DNA of 64,000 nt from Bacillota bacterium (lineage in GTDB: Bacteria; Bacillota; Sulfobacillia; Sulfobacillales; JAIMBI01). Position 1 is the stretch's first letter. The number at the start of each line of letters is the position of its first letter. This document shows, in pieces, positions 1 through 8,807 of the stretch. Both the position numbers and the translations under genes were made by a program. A model generated the notes under the pieces. It was not told the DNA's origin. It saw nothing but the letters and a program-made list of their open reading frames with translations, and made no database searches. The DNA lies in the NCBI GenBank assembly GCA_021797815.1, contig JAJZYZ010000009.1:1-64000 (forward strand), written 5' to 3'.

Positions 1-58
1 TCCTCCCCGGTCACGGTGTCATGCAGCTGGGCGCCGCTCGCCCTCGGACATGTCCGGG

Positions 59-1408
59 TCACGTGGCCCGGTCAAAGGGTTGCTCCGGCCGCTCGCGCGT
101 CGTCCGCGTGCGCAGGGTGAAACGGATGGGCGTGCCGGTGAACTCCCACTGGCGCCGCATGCGATTCTCGAGGTGCCGCATCCACGAGAAATGGGCAAGC
201 TCCGGGTCGTTCACAAACAGGACGACGTGCGGTGGGCACGTGCCCACCTGGGTGGCATACAGAATTTTCAACTGGCGGTTTCCGCGCGTGGGAGGCGGCG
301 TGAGGGCCACCGTCTCGCGGATAAAGTTGTTGAGTGAGCGTGTCGTGATGCGTTGTGCGAAGTGGTCGTACGCTTCTTCGACCAGTGTCCAGATCTCGTC
401 CGTGCGCCAGCCGGTCAACGCGGAGATCGGCAGGACCCGCGCGAAGTTCAAAAAGTCCAGCTCCTCGCCCAGCTGGTCGAGAAAGGGGCGGTGGCCGCCC
501 CGCATGAGATCGGCTTTGTTCGGCAGTACAACAGCCGCCCGGTGGTGTCGGCGGATCTGACCCCCGATACGGAGATCCTGGTGCGTAAGAGGAGCCGACT
601 CGTCCAGGACCAGAAGCACGACGTCGGCGCGCCGTATCGCTTCCAGCGTGCGCCCCACGGTTCGCTCTTCCAGTTCCTCGTCAATCTTATTGGGGCGTCG
701 GAGTCCGGCCGTGTCCAGCAGGAGATAATGTCTGCCGCCCCGCTCCAAGGGCGCATCCACGACGTCACGGGTGGTCCCGGCGATGGGCGTGACAAGGGCG
801 CGCTCCTCACCCAGCAGGACGTTCAGCAGGGAGGACTTCCCCACATTGGGACGACCCACGATCGCCAGTCGAATAGGAGCTGCCGGCTCGTCCTGCCCGT
901 CTTCGCGCTCCACCGGTTCCTGCCCCAGTGCGACCACCATCGCGTCCAGGAGGTCCCCGGTGCCTTCCCCATGCAGGGCCGAGACGGCAATGGGCTCACC
1001 GAGCCCGAGCCGCATGACCTCTTTCAAGTCCACCCGGCGCGATCCTTCAATTTTGTTGGCCGCGACCAGCACCGGCTTTCGGGCCCTGCGCAGGATGCCT
1101 GCCACCATCACATCGGTGGCCGTCATGGGCTCACTGGCGTCCACGACCAGGCAGAGCACGTCGGCTTCCCGAATCGCGGTTTCCGTCTGCCTGCGCACGT
1201 AGCTGAGAATTTCGTCGGCGTGCGCCTCAAACAGTCCCCCGGTATCCACCAGGGAGAACTCTACCCCGTTCCAGTCTGTCGTTTCGTACAGCCGGTCTCG
1301 CGTCACGCCCGGCTCGTCCTGGACGATAGCGCGGCTGGTCTGCGTGAGACGGTTGAACAGAGCCGATTTCCCTACGTTGGGCCGGCCGACGAGGACGACG
1401 GTCGCCAT
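59..1408 (-). CDS. der: Ribosome-assembly GTPase Der (EngA)
   Basis: This 449-residue protein is a tandem GTPase needed for maturation of the 50S ribosomal subunit in the cytoplasm. The first G domain shows GRPNVGKSALFNR near residue 8 with DTGG and a later NK(I) pair. The second repeats GRPNVGKSSLLN near residue 190 with DTAG and NKAD. A KH-like C-terminal domain follows, so length and architecture are standard for the family. The ATG at 1408 is preceded by AAGGAG. In related bacteria der sits next to gpsA and spoIVA, which would lie beyond the left edge here. No promoter is obvious, and the DNA upstream is a 0.5 kb stretch without a gene. Confidence 0.97.
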   Translation of the reverse strand: MATVVLVGRPNVGKSALFNRLTQTSRAIVQDEPGVTRDRLYETTDWNGVEFSLVDTGGLFEAHADEILSYVRRQTETAIREADVLCLVVDASEPMTATDVMVAGILRRARKPVLVAANKIEGSRRVDLKEVMRLGLGEPIAVSALHGEGTGDLLDAMVVALGQEPVEREDGQDEPAAPIRLAIVGRPNVGKSSLLNVLLGEERALVTPIAGTTRDVVDAPLERGGRHYLLLDTAGLRRPNKIDEELEERTVGRTLEAIRRADVVLLVLDESAPLTHQDLRIGGQIRRHHRAAVVLPNKADLMRGGHRPFLDQLGEELDFLNFARVLPISALTGWRTDEIWTLVEEAYDHFAQRITTRSLNNFIRETVALTPPPTRGNRQLKILYATQVGTCPPHVVLFVNDPELAHFSWMRHLENRMRRQWEFTGTPIRFTLRTRTTRERPEQPFDRAT

Positions 1409-1954
1409 GGTCCCACTCCTTTGTCGTGCACCGGCTATCAGTCTAGCCGATACCGGGCGCCCTCAGCGGGAGAGCGACAAGGGCCGAAGTCCGGCTCGGC
1501 ATCGAACCCTGAAGCCGCGAGCTGCCAGGAAGCCCGGCCGGAGCTCCTCCGCGCAGCCCCGAGACGACCCTCCGAGGGCATCCTTCAACCGGAATCCGTA
1601 GCTCGCCAGATTTGCGGCCAGGCCCGGAGCCTCCCGGCCGGTGGGACGCGCGCCACCGCCGGGCCATCAGGAAGAGGGTATTTGCGGCGCCCGTAAGAAG
1701 AGAGTCGCCGTCAAAAAGGGCCCCGGGACACAGCCACGCCTGCTTACCGGCGCGTGGGGGCCGGATGACGCCGACTGCAGACAACGCGAGCCGGCGACGT
1801 ACATCCTCCTGACGCCCCCGAATGTCGTCAACGCAGCCGCCGAGAAAACGCCCGGGCGCGAACAGAGGCGCGTGCTCCCGAAGGCGAGCCACGGCCGCCT
1901 CCCTGCGAGACACTCTCGCGAGGGTCGGCGGCCGCTCCCTGGCTTACCCGCCGT
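1409..1954. other. Gene-free stretch between der and a serine hydrolase gene
   Basis: About 546 bases hold no convincing gene. The longest open frame (minus strand, about 1443-1913) translates to an Arg/Pro/Gly-rich string with no recognisable motif and no good ribosome binding site, as expected of non-coding GC-rich DNA. The der promoter should lie near the left end of this stretch, but I see no clear -35/-10 pair. The stretch may be decayed coding sequence. I could not match it to a family. Confidence 0.5.
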
Positions 1955-3349
1955 CTATCCGACCCGGCGCGCCAGGCGTCCGGAAAATACGGTACCGGGT
2001 CGCCCATCGGCATCGAAGTCGTCGAAGGTAAAGACCCCTTCGTCGCCGTCGCGGGTGCTGTAATAGAAATGCTCCCGGTCGAGCGGCCGCAGGCGTATGC
2101 GCTCGGCTTCCTCATCGAACGCCGCGAGCGGCCCGGTCGGGATGAGCGTGGCCTGCAGTTCGTCCGCGACGCCTGCATCGTCATGACGAATCTCCACGCG
2201 CTGAGACAGCCTCTCATACGCGCCGGCGTACAGATTAAGGGGTAAGCGGGGTGCCTCACCGGTCGGACGCACCGGTCCCGGCATCTCTACCCCCGCCAGG
2301 GCCTGGAATACGTACTGGCCGAGGTCGCGCCACAGGCGTGCGCCGCTCGGCGCGTTGGTTAGGAGCACGACGGCGAGTCCGTCATCCGGCATCACTTCCA
2401 GAAAGGAGAGCTGCCCGATGGTCCCTCCACCGTGCCCAATCACACGGTGGCCATCCCATTGGTCCGTGCGCCATCCAAGACCCTGCTGACCCCTGCCGCC
2501 TGGACTCCCGGGGCGGGCTACCGTAGGCGACTGCATCAGGGCGACGGATGAGGCCGAGAGGACGGCCGTCCCATCGGGCGCCCGCCCTCCGTTCAGGTGC
2601 ATGCGGACAAAGCCAAGCACGTCCGCCGCAGACGCCGACGTCAGGCTGCCTGCGGGCGCCGCCGAGCGATCCATCATGATCTGCGCCACAACCCGGGCCG
2701 CTCCCGCCTCATCAAAGTAGTGACCGACGGCATACCGATGCCCGATCATCTCTTCGATGAGCACCGTGGTGTGTTTCAGGCCGAGCGGCCGCAGGAGGCG
2801 TTCGGCCAGCACCTCGTGGTACCGCCGCCCCAACACCACCTCCAAGAGCCGCCCCGCTGCGACAAAGGCCGAGTTGCAGTAGGAGAACCTCTCGCCCGGC
2901 TCGTGGATCTGGCCGAGATGAGCCATCGACTCGACGTAGCGGGCCAGAGACTCGTCGCCGGGCCCGAATGCCTCGAAATGGTCGCCTTCGATGCCGCTCG
3001 TGTGATTCAAGAGCTGCCGTACCGTCACGTGCGCGGCCGCCTCCGGGTCTTTCAAACGGAAGTCCGGCAGATACGTGATGACGGGGGAATCGAGTTCCAC
3101 ACGCCCCTCTTCCACCAGCTGCATCACGAGCGAGGTGGTGTAGAGCTTGGTGTTGGAGCCGATCTGAAACAGCGTGTCGGGCGTGACGGTGACACCCGTG
3201 CGAACATTGGCCACACCGGAGGAGAGCTCCACGACGGCGTCGTACTGCTGGATGGCCAGCGAGGCACCGGGCACATGATGGTGCTGACGCAAGGCATGAA
3301 GCGCCTTTTCGAGAGCGGGAACGCGGTCCAGGAGTCGTGTGCTGCTCAC
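1955..3349 (-). CDS. Serine hydrolase of the beta-lactamase / penicillin-binding class C family
   Basis: The 464-residue product has the beta-lactamase class C fold of serine beta-lactamases, DD-peptidases and esterases. The nucleophile motif SxxK appears as SNTK near residue 68, the second motif as YCN near residue 158 (YxN type) and the third as HGGG near residue 312. A C-terminal extension of about 120 residues resembles the lipocalin-like tail of these proteins. No signal peptide or membrane segment is evident, so it may act in the cytoplasm as a peptidase or esterase. The GTG at 3349 has AGGAGG seven bases upstream. It lies between rpsA and der, normally close neighbours, and looks like an insertion into that order. 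The substrate cannot be inferred. Confidence 0.85.
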   Translation of the reverse strand: MSSTRLLDRVPALEKALHALRQHHHVPGASLAIQQYDAVVELSSGVANVRTGVTVTPDTLFQIGSNTKLYTTSLVMQLVEEGRVELDSPVITYLPDFRLKDPEAAAHVTVRQLLNHTSGIEGDHFEAFGPGDESLARYVESMAHLGQIHEPGERFSYCNSAFVAAGRLLEVVLGRRYHEVLAERLLRPLGLKHTTVLIEEMIGHRYAVGHYFDEAGAARVVAQIMMDRSAAPAGSLTSASAADVLGFVRMHLNGGRAPDGTAVLSASSVALMQSPTVARPGSPGGRGQQGLGWRTDQWDGHRVIGHGGGTIGQLSFLEVMPDDGLAVVLLTNAPSGARLWRDLGQYVFQALAGVEMPGPVRPTGEAPRLPLNLYAGAYERLSQRVEIRHDDAGVADELQATLIPTGPLAAFDEEAERIRLRPLDREHFYYSTRDGDEGVFTFDDFDADGRPGTVFSGRLARRVG

Positions 3350-3460
3350 AAAGAGCCTCCTCTTGGGGATGGTGATCGACGGCGCCTGGGGGCGGGCAGA
3401 CTCTGACCACGCCGCGGCCGGATGCCTGTCCCGATCCTAGTCAGGCGGACTCTACACAAA

Positions 3461-3485
3461 ACATCCCGGGCAACGCCCGGGATGT
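3461..3485 (-). terminator. Hairpin terminator downstream of rpsA
   Basis: A perfect inverted repeat, ACATCCCGGGC / GCCCGGGATGT with a three-base loop, lies just past the rpsA stop. On the minus strand it is followed by TTTGTG. The T-tract is short, but position and stem strength fit the end of the DUF2197-aroH-cmk-plsC-rpsA unit. Confidence 0.75.
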
Positions 3486-3498
3486 TCAGGAAACAGGT

Positions 3499-4725
3499 TC
3501 AATGGTCCTCTTCTTCCCAATTTCCGGCGTGATAGGCGGCCAGATGCTCGCCCACCGTAAATCCGTCGCCGCCCCCCGAACTGGCCGAACCTTCGCCCGC
3601 CGCGAGCGCCTCATCCGCCTCCCGCTTGGAGAGGGAAATACGCTTGGCTTCGGCGTCCACGTACAACACCTTGACCTGGATGAGATCACCTACCTGCACG
3701 GCCTCGGCCGGCGTCGCAATGCGATGGTCCGCCAGCTGGGAGACATGCACGAGGCCGTCCACTCCGGGCTCCAATTCCACAAAGGCGCCGAACGCGGCCA
3801 GGCGGACAACCTTGCCGGGGTAAATGTCCCCTTCGAGGTAGCGTTCCGCCACCGTCTCCCAGGGATTCGGCATGACCTGGCGGAGCCCCAGGGAGATCTT
3901 CTCCTTGTCGCGGTCGAGGCGCAGGACCTTGACGTTGACGGCCTGGCCTTCTTGCAGAATCTCAGACGGATGCTGAATCCGTCCCCAGGACATTTCTGAA
4001 ATATGGAGCAGGCCGTCTACGCCGCCGAGGTCGATGAACGCCCCGAAGTCGGTCAGGCTCTTGACGGTTCCGGGCCGCACCTGGCCCTCCTCTATCTCGT
4101 TCCAGAGGGTCTCTCGAAGCGATTTCGACTCCTCTTCGAGCACGACCTTGCGGGAGAGAATCGCGCGCCGCTTCGAGCGGTCGAGTTCAATGACCCGCAG
4201 GCGCAGCGTCTGACCCAAAAACGGCTTCAAATCGTTGATATATCCGCGGGCCACGTGCGACGAGGGCACGAAGCCCCTCAGACCCACATCCACCACCAGC
4301 CCACCGCGGACAACTTCCGTGACCTCCGCCTCGACGACGGTGTCTTGCTGCATCACGTCTTCCAGGCGCTTCCACGCCTCGACTTCGTCCGCACGCCGCT
4401 TAGAGAGGCGGAGCATACCCTCTTCGCCTTCCCAGCCGAGGACATAGACCGAGACCGTGTCGCCAAGCTTCACAATCTCCTCGGCGCTCTCGACACGGCG
4501 ATGACTCAGATCATGCAGGTGAATAATGCCTTCGGACTTGGCGCCCACGTCGACCAGCACGCTGTCTCCCGACACCTGCACCACCGTGCCCGCGACAACC
4601 TGGCCCGGGCGCACATCCTCCACGGCGCCCATGCCCATGGATTGCTCCAGGATGTCCTGTTCACGGGGCTCCTGCTGATCGTTTTCTGAGTCGGGGTTAG
4701 GATGCTTGTCGATTGGCTCTTCCAT
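3499..4725 (-). CDS. rpsA: 30S ribosomal protein S1 (four S1 domains)
   Basis: This 408-residue RNA-binding protein carries four S1 repeats at roughly residues 38-110, 128-195, 212-282 and 297-367. They are recognisable from G-x-V-x-G-x-V segments and DFGAF / AFGAF motifs. Four domains is the usual form in Firmicutes, shorter than the six-domain proteobacterial S1. The chosen ATG at 4725 has GGAGG eight bases upstream; an earlier in-frame start at 4749 lacks one. It follows plsC by 65 bases, as in the conserved cmk-plsC-rpsA cluster. The product should help load mRNAs onto ribosomes. A hairpin terminator lies directly downstream. Confidence 0.95.
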   Translation of the reverse strand: MEEPIDKHPNPDSENDQQEPREQDILEQSMGMGAVEDVRPGQVVAGTVVQVSGDSVLVDVGAKSEGIIHLHDLSHRRVESAEEIVKLGDTVSVYVLGWEGEEGMLRLSKRRADEVEAWKRLEDVMQQDTVVEAEVTEVVRGGLVVDVGLRGFVPSSHVARGYINDLKPFLGQTLRLRVIELDRSKRRAILSRKVVLEEESKSLRETLWNEIEEGQVRPGTVKSLTDFGAFIDLGGVDGLLHISEMSWGRIQHPSEILQEGQAVNVKVLRLDRDKEKISLGLRQVMPNPWETVAERYLEGDIYPGKVVRLAAFGAFVELEPGVDGLVHVSQLADHRIATPAEAVQVGDLIQVKVLYVDAEAKRISLSKREADEALAAGEGSASSGGGDGFTVGEHLAAYHAGNWEEEDH

Positions 4726-4790
4726 CAAAGACCTCCAAAAACCGCTCATAGGGCGGAAGCGGCCCGTCTCTCGACGGTGCTTACCCGATT

Positions 4791-5402
4791 CTATACCTTC
4801 GCGCCGAGAGGGGCCAGACCCCTGCTGGCTCGGATTGCGTTCACCTGGGCCGCAATCTCGCGCATGATCCTCTCGGAGGCCTCATCCGCTTCCTCGTCCG
4901 GTCTTATGTAAAACGGCTCGCCCATGGAGAAGGTCACGGGCTTGCGGAATCCATAGGGACCCACTACCCCCACCGGGACCACCGGCACTCCCGAGGCGCG
5001 CGCCAGCACCGCCACCCCTCTTCGCGGTGCCTGCAATTCGCCGGTCGCGCTCCGATGTCCCTCCGGGAATATGAGGACAATGCCACCCGCCTGCAGGATC
5101 CGCAGCGTAAGCCGGAGGGCCCGGCGGTCCGCCCTGCCCCGGTTCACCGGGTAAGCGTGCAGGGCCCGGTACAGCGCCGCCAGCCCGCGGTACTTAAACA
5201 TCTCCACTTTGGTCATGAACCACACCGGCCGCGGCAGCAATGTCGCCAGCACCGGGGGATCCATGGCCCGAATGTGGTTGCAGACAACGATAGATGGGCC
5301 CGGCGGCAGATGCTCGAACCCCGAATACCGCAGCCGATAGTACGTAAAGAACACGATGCGGGCAACCCAGTATGTAAAGCAGTAAAACCTCCGCGAGCCC
5401 AT
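4791..5402 (-). CDS. plsC: 1-acyl-sn-glycerol-3-phosphate acyltransferase
   Basis: This 203-residue membrane-associated enzyme adds the second acyl chain to lysophosphatidic acid, giving phosphatidic acid. The catalytic block is NHIRAMDPP near residue 44, a variant of NHxxxxD. A glycerophosphate-binding FPEGHRS block follows near residue 114. The N-terminus is hydrophobic (about residues 5-20) and may anchor it in the membrane. The start ATG lies one base after the cmk stop codon, indicating translational coupling, and a start at this point gives the usual family length. Confidence 0.93.
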   Translation of the reverse strand: MGSRRFYCFTYWVARIVFFTYYRLRYSGFEHLPPGPSIVVCNHIRAMDPPVLATLLPRPVWFMTKVEMFKYRGLAALYRALHAYPVNRGRADRRALRLTLRILQAGGIVLIFPEGHRSATGELQAPRRGVAVLARASGVPVVPVGVVGPYGFRKPVTFSMGEPFYIRPDEEADEASERIMREIAAQVNAIRASRGLAPLGAKV

Positions 5403-5403
5403 T

Positions 5404-6096
5404 TCAGGGTGCCTCCGCGCGGGCCACGCGTTCGACTGCCGCCAGGATCTGCTCGACCACCTCCGCCACCGGCAGGCAGGACGTGTCAATGTGCAGCGCA
5501 TCGGGCGCCTCGCGCAGCGGAGCCACCGCTCGCTCCATGTCAAGACGATCTCGCCGACGGATATCCTCCTGCAGACTTTCGAGACTCATGACAAAACCTT
5601 GCGCCGCGAGCTCCGCCTGGCGACGCGCCGCCCGCACAGAGAGGTCCGCCGTCAAGAACACCTTGAGCTCGGCGTCGGGCAGGACGTGTGTCCCGATGTC
5701 GCGGCCGTCCATGACCACCCCGCCCTCTTGCGCCAACTCGCGCTGCCGACGGGTCATGGCGTCCCGCACCGCCGGGTAGCCGGCAACCAGGGAGACACTG
5801 GCGTGCACCGCAGGCGTGCGAATCTGGTCGGCCACATCTTGGCCGTCCACCAGCACGCGGGTGCCGGCATCGTCGCACTCTCCCGCCACCAGCGCGAGCT
5901 CCATGGACTCCAAAACGTCCGCGACGGCCGCCGCATCCCTCAGGTCCACCCCGGCGCGCAGCGCCTTCCAGGTGAGGGCCCGGTACATGGCGCCTGTATC
6001 CACATAGTGATAGTGAAGCCTCTGGGCTACAGCCCGGGCGACCGTGCTCTTGCCCGCTCCCGCGGGCCCGTCAACCGCCACCCGTAAGGCTTTCAC
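5404..6096 (-). CDS. cmk: Cytidylate kinase
   Basis: The 230-residue product phosphorylates CMP and dCMP with ATP in pyrimidine salvage. It has the Walker A motif GPAGAGKST at residues 9-17, DTGAMYRA near residue 32 and the conserved DGRDIGT block in the middle. The GTG start at 6096 overlaps the aroH stop by four bases (GTGA), which fixes the start and shows coupling. Longer in-frame extensions upstream lie inside aroH and are spurious. The aroH-cmk-plsC-rpsA arrangement is typical of spore-lineage Firmicutes. Confidence 0.95.
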   Translation of the reverse strand: MKALRVAVDGPAGAGKSTVARAVAQRLHYHYVDTGAMYRALTWKALRAGVDLRDAAAVADVLESMELALVAGECDDAGTRVLVDGQDVADQIRTPAVHASVSLVAGYPAVRDAMTRRQRELAQEGGVVMDGRDIGTHVLPDAELKVFLTADLSVRAARRQAELAAQGFVMSLESLQEDIRRRDRLDMERAVAPLREAPDALHIDTSCLPVAEVVEQILAAVERVARAEAP

Positions 6097-6470
6097 GAAA
6101 AGAGACTCCGCTCTTGGTCCGCCAGGTCGGCCCGCAGGGCGCGGGCGCCTCCACGGTATACGTGGCAGACAGATCTCTGCGGGACATCTCGATTCCATAA
6201 CATCAAGACCCGTACAACCCGTTCCAAGGCTCCCGCCACCCGAACTTCCTGAAAGCACATCAACGGCACGTCCACCCAGCCGAGCTGTCGGGCCGCCTCG
6301 GCGGGGAAAGCCGCGTCTAGGTCATCCGTCAGGGTGAAGAGCACCGCCGACAGATCGTCAGGCTGAAGGGCGTTGCGGGATTGCATTTCCTGCAGAAGGT
6401 CCCGGGTCGTAGTCAGAATCGATTCTCGCGAATTATCGTCCACGGTAGCAGCCCCGCGGATCCCCCGCAC
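6093..6470 (-). CDS. aroH: Chorismate mutase, AroH type
   Basis: This 125-residue enzyme converts chorismate to prephenate, the first step towards phenylalanine and tyrosine. The monofunctional AroH fold is recognised by the start VRGIRGAATVDDNS, the segment FTLTDDLDAAFPAEAAR near residue 45, and the C-terminal RVLMLWN and VYRGGARALR blocks. The GTG at 6470 places RGIRGA at the N-terminus as in the family and has GGAGGG upstream. It overlaps cmk by four bases. Other shikimate genes lie 40 kb away in a separate operon. Confidence 0.93.
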   Translation of the reverse strand: MRGIRGAATVDDNSRESILTTTRDLLQEMQSRNALQPDDLSAVLFTLTDDLDAAFPAEAARQLGWVDVPLMCFQEVRVAGALERVVRVLMLWNRDVPQRSVCHVYRGGARALRADLADQERSLFS

Positions 6471-6547
6471 CCGGCATCCCTCCGCGTCTTGGCGACAGCA
6501 TAACACAGGCCCGCGACCTCCTGACTCCGAGGCGCGGCCGGCCGGCC

Positions 6548-6715
6548 TCAGCGGGAACGCGTATTGTGCTGAGCCTCTTGCTGGATGCGCGCCTGACACT
6601 TATCACAGATATAAGTTCCGAGATGGGCGTCGCGGGCCTGCCCGTAGTCGTCTTCCCACTTGGGCACTTCGTGCGTACCCCCGCAGATGTTGCAGCGAAT
6701 GATGATGGGAGCCAC
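6548..6715 (-). CDS. Small zinc-ribbon protein, YlaI / DUF2197 type
   Basis: This 55-residue gene reads VAPIIIRCNICGG, with a second CDKC pair near residue 40, so it has two CxxC knuckles typical of a zinc ribbon. Size, the first CxxC close to the N-terminus and the YICDKCQARI ending resemble the YlaI/DUF2197 family of Firmicutes, whose function is unknown. The GTG at 6715 is preceded by GGAAGGAG at good spacing. It lies 77 bases before aroH and probably heads that operon. The assignment rests on motif layout only. Confidence 0.75.
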   Translation of the reverse strand: MAPIIIRCNICGGTHEVPKWEDDYGQARDAHLGTYICDKCQARIQQEAQHNTRSR

Positions 6716-6769
6716 GCTCCTTCCGGGGAAGAATGAAGGGCAGTCGGGATTCAGACGGGAGGCCTACAG

Positions 6770-7798
6770 ATGATGCGTGCGTCCCTTCCCCTTCTCCGTC
6801 TACCCATGCCTCATTATACGCACGCAGATGCCTGGGCCTTGCTGCCTCCTCCCGCCCGGGAGGCCGGCCGGGACTATCTCCGGGCCGAGCGCGTCACACA
6901 CCGCTTCGCCTATGGCGAGGACGGTATCCTCATCTCGCGGATTGACGGCTGGCAGGCGGAGCGGGTCCCGCTGGCCATACCCGACGCCGACGGCATGCGA
7001 ACTACCTGCAGCTGCGGGCGGCGTCAACCCTGCGCCCACGTGGCGGCGCTCCTGCTGGCCTATTCGGAGGCTCCGGACACGTTCCGGCCCTTGATGGTCC
7101 GTCCGGGTGCAGAAGAGCTCCGCCGGGCCATGATCGGCTGGGCCAGCGGCAGTCCCTTTCCATGGACCGAGATGGAGACCGCGGCCTGTCGCAGCCAGCG
7201 TGAGAGCGTCGCCGAGGCGTTGGGCCGAGCGTCCTCGGGCCGGGCGCTCCTCGCCGTCCGGAACTGGGTGGAAACGGCGCCCGCGGAGCGGGTTCAGGCA
7301 GTCAGGCGCCACGAATGGCGGGAGGTCTTGGCACGCGCGGCCACGCCGCCGGTTCCTCTGGCGGAGGCCGGCCGATTTGTCGAACTCCTGAAGCTGCACC
7401 CTCAACTGGACATGGCGGTCGTCCTGCACGCCGTGAGGCCGGAAACCGGGGTGGAACCGATGCTCCTGGCGGCGCTGTACCGGACCGAAGCGGAGTTTAT
7501 GGAGAGTGCCCGGCCCTCGGTACTGCTCCATGCGCGCACCCTGGCGCTACTCTATGCCGACTGGCTCCACGCTGGCGGGCACACGGCAGCTGTCGGGCCG
7601 GCCTTGCAGCCATTCGCTGTCTTGAAACCTGCCGGTATTCGGCTGGGCGACTGGCTCTTCACCCATGGGAGACATCGCGACGCGGAGCGTATGTGGATGG
7701 AGACCACGCCCAGAAGCCCCACGGAGGCCAGACAGCGCGAAGAGCGGCTCAAGCTCCTGGCACGCTCTGCCGCTCTCGCAGATCAGGAGCCGGAGTAA
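6770..7798 (+). CDS. SWIM zinc-finger protein
   Basis: This 342-residue protein contains one clear SWIM finger near residues 79-91: CSCGRRQPCAH, the CxC-x(n)-CxH pattern, followed by the hydrophobic helix VAALLLAY. SWIM domains bind DNA or proteins and occur beside SNF2 helicases in many bacteria, but no helicase is present here. The rest is helical and repeat-like without catalytic motifs. The ATG at 6770 follows GGGAGG. It is one of few plus-strand genes in the left 57 kb. It reads towards pncB and overlaps its 3' end by 50 bases. Function unknown. Confidence 0.8.
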   Translation: MMRASLPLLRLPMPHYTHADAWALLPPPAREAGRDYLRAERVTHRFAYGEDGILISRIDGWQAERVPLAIPDADGMRTTCSCGRRQPCAHVAALLLAYSEAPDTFRPLMVRPGAEELRRAMIGWASGSPFPWTEMETAACRSQRESVAEALGRASSGRALLAVRNWVETAPAERVQAVRRHEWREVLARAATPPVPLAEAGRFVELLKLHPQLDMAVVLHAVRPETGVEPMLLAALYRTEAEFMESARPSVLLHARTLALLYADWLHAGGHTAAVGPALQPFAVLKPAGIRLGDWLFTHGRHRDAERMWMETTPRSPTEARQREERLKLLARSAALADQEPE

Positions 7799-8807
7799 TG
7801 CCGGGGATCCGGCCGCGCTTGGCCACCGGCGCACCCTCTATCTCTTTCACGTCCATGGTCATGTCGAGTGGCGGTGCCGCGGCGATATAGCTTCCCACCC
7901 CGAACCCGGTAGCACCTGCCTCCCGAAGTTTACGTATGCGCTCAGGATTCAGTCCCCCGGACACAAAGATGCCCACATCAGGAAAGCCGGCCTGGCGCAG
8001 CCGTTCGGCGATCTCCCGCACGAGACCAGGACCCACGCCCCCCCGCTCCCGAGGCGTGTCCAGACGGATCGCCTCGAGCCGCGGTCCGAGGGCTCGCGCC
8101 ACCCGGATGGCCTCCTCGGCCTCGTCCCGGAAGGTGTCCACCAGAACGGTGCGCGGCACCGCCGCGGGCATGAGCTCGTCGAACACGCTGGCTACTGACA
8201 CCGTGTCGCCGGCAATCAGCATCAGCGCGTGGGGCATGGTCCCGGCGGGACTCAACCCCGCCTGCCGCGCCCCGAGAATGCTGGACGCGCCTGCCGCGCC
8301 GCCTACCAGCGCGGCGCGATCCATGACCGAGGCGACCGCTGGATGGACATGGCGGGCGCCAAAGGATATGACCGGAGCTCCGCCCGCCGCTTCCACCACG
8401 TCGCGGGTGGCCGTGGCCCATCCGCTGGAGGACGCCAGTATGCCGAGGAGTGCGGTCTCAAAGAGGCCAAAGGCGCCGTACGGACCTTCGATACGCATGA
8501 CTACCTGGTGCTCCTCCACGGAGTAGCCTTCCGGAAGGGCCCAGACCGCCACCGGCAACGGCTTCAAGAGCGACAAGGCCTCTTCTACGCCGGCCAGAAG
8601 TCCCCCGTGATTCGCGAAAATCTCGGCGGTTACGACGGTCTCCCGCCGTCCGATCTTGTCCAACACTTCGAGTGAGCCGACGAAGTAAACGTCAGCGGTG
8701 AGGCCGCGGCGAATCTCCTCCGCGTTTGCGGACCGGATTCCGCGATCGGGAGGCGCCCAGTTCTCGATGTTGGCGAGCGTCAGGCGCTCCGGTTCTTCGT
8801 GAGTCAC
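7749..8807 (-). CDS. pncB: Nicotinate phosphoribosyltransferase
   Basis: This 352-residue enzyme makes nicotinate mononucleotide from nicotinate and PRPP in NAD salvage. Supporting motifs are FSxxxTADVYF-like text near residue 40, SFGARHVHP near residue 150 and the phosphate-binding FVSGGLNPERI near residue 285. The length fits the short Firmicutes/archaeal class. The GTG at 8807 has AAGGAGAAG upstream but lies inside the 3' part of rluB, giving a 116-base overlap in another frame. The 3' end also overlaps the convergent SWIM gene by 50 bases. Confidence 0.85.
   Translation of the reverse strand: MTHEEPERLTLANIENWAPPDRGIRSANAEEIRRGLTADVYFVGSLEVLDKIGRRETVVTAEIFANHGGLLAGVEEALSLLKPLPVAVWALPEGYSVEEHQVVMRIEGPYGAFGLFETALLGILASSSGWATATRDVVEAAGGAPVISFGARHVHPAVASVMDRAALVGGAAGASSILGARQAGLSPAGTMPHALMLIAGDTVSVASVFDELMPAAVPRTVLVDTFRDEAEEAIRVARALGPRLEAIRLDTPRERGGVGPGLVREIAERLRQAGFPDVGIFVSGGLNPERIRKLREAGATGFGVGSYIAAAPPLDMTMDVKEIEGAPVAKRGRIPGITPAPDLRERQSVPGA

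Noticed and set aside
1-58. Possible start of a gene downstream of der at the left edge
   Set aside because: Only a short frame with ATGTCC... closing after ten codons is visible; too little sequence to support a gene.
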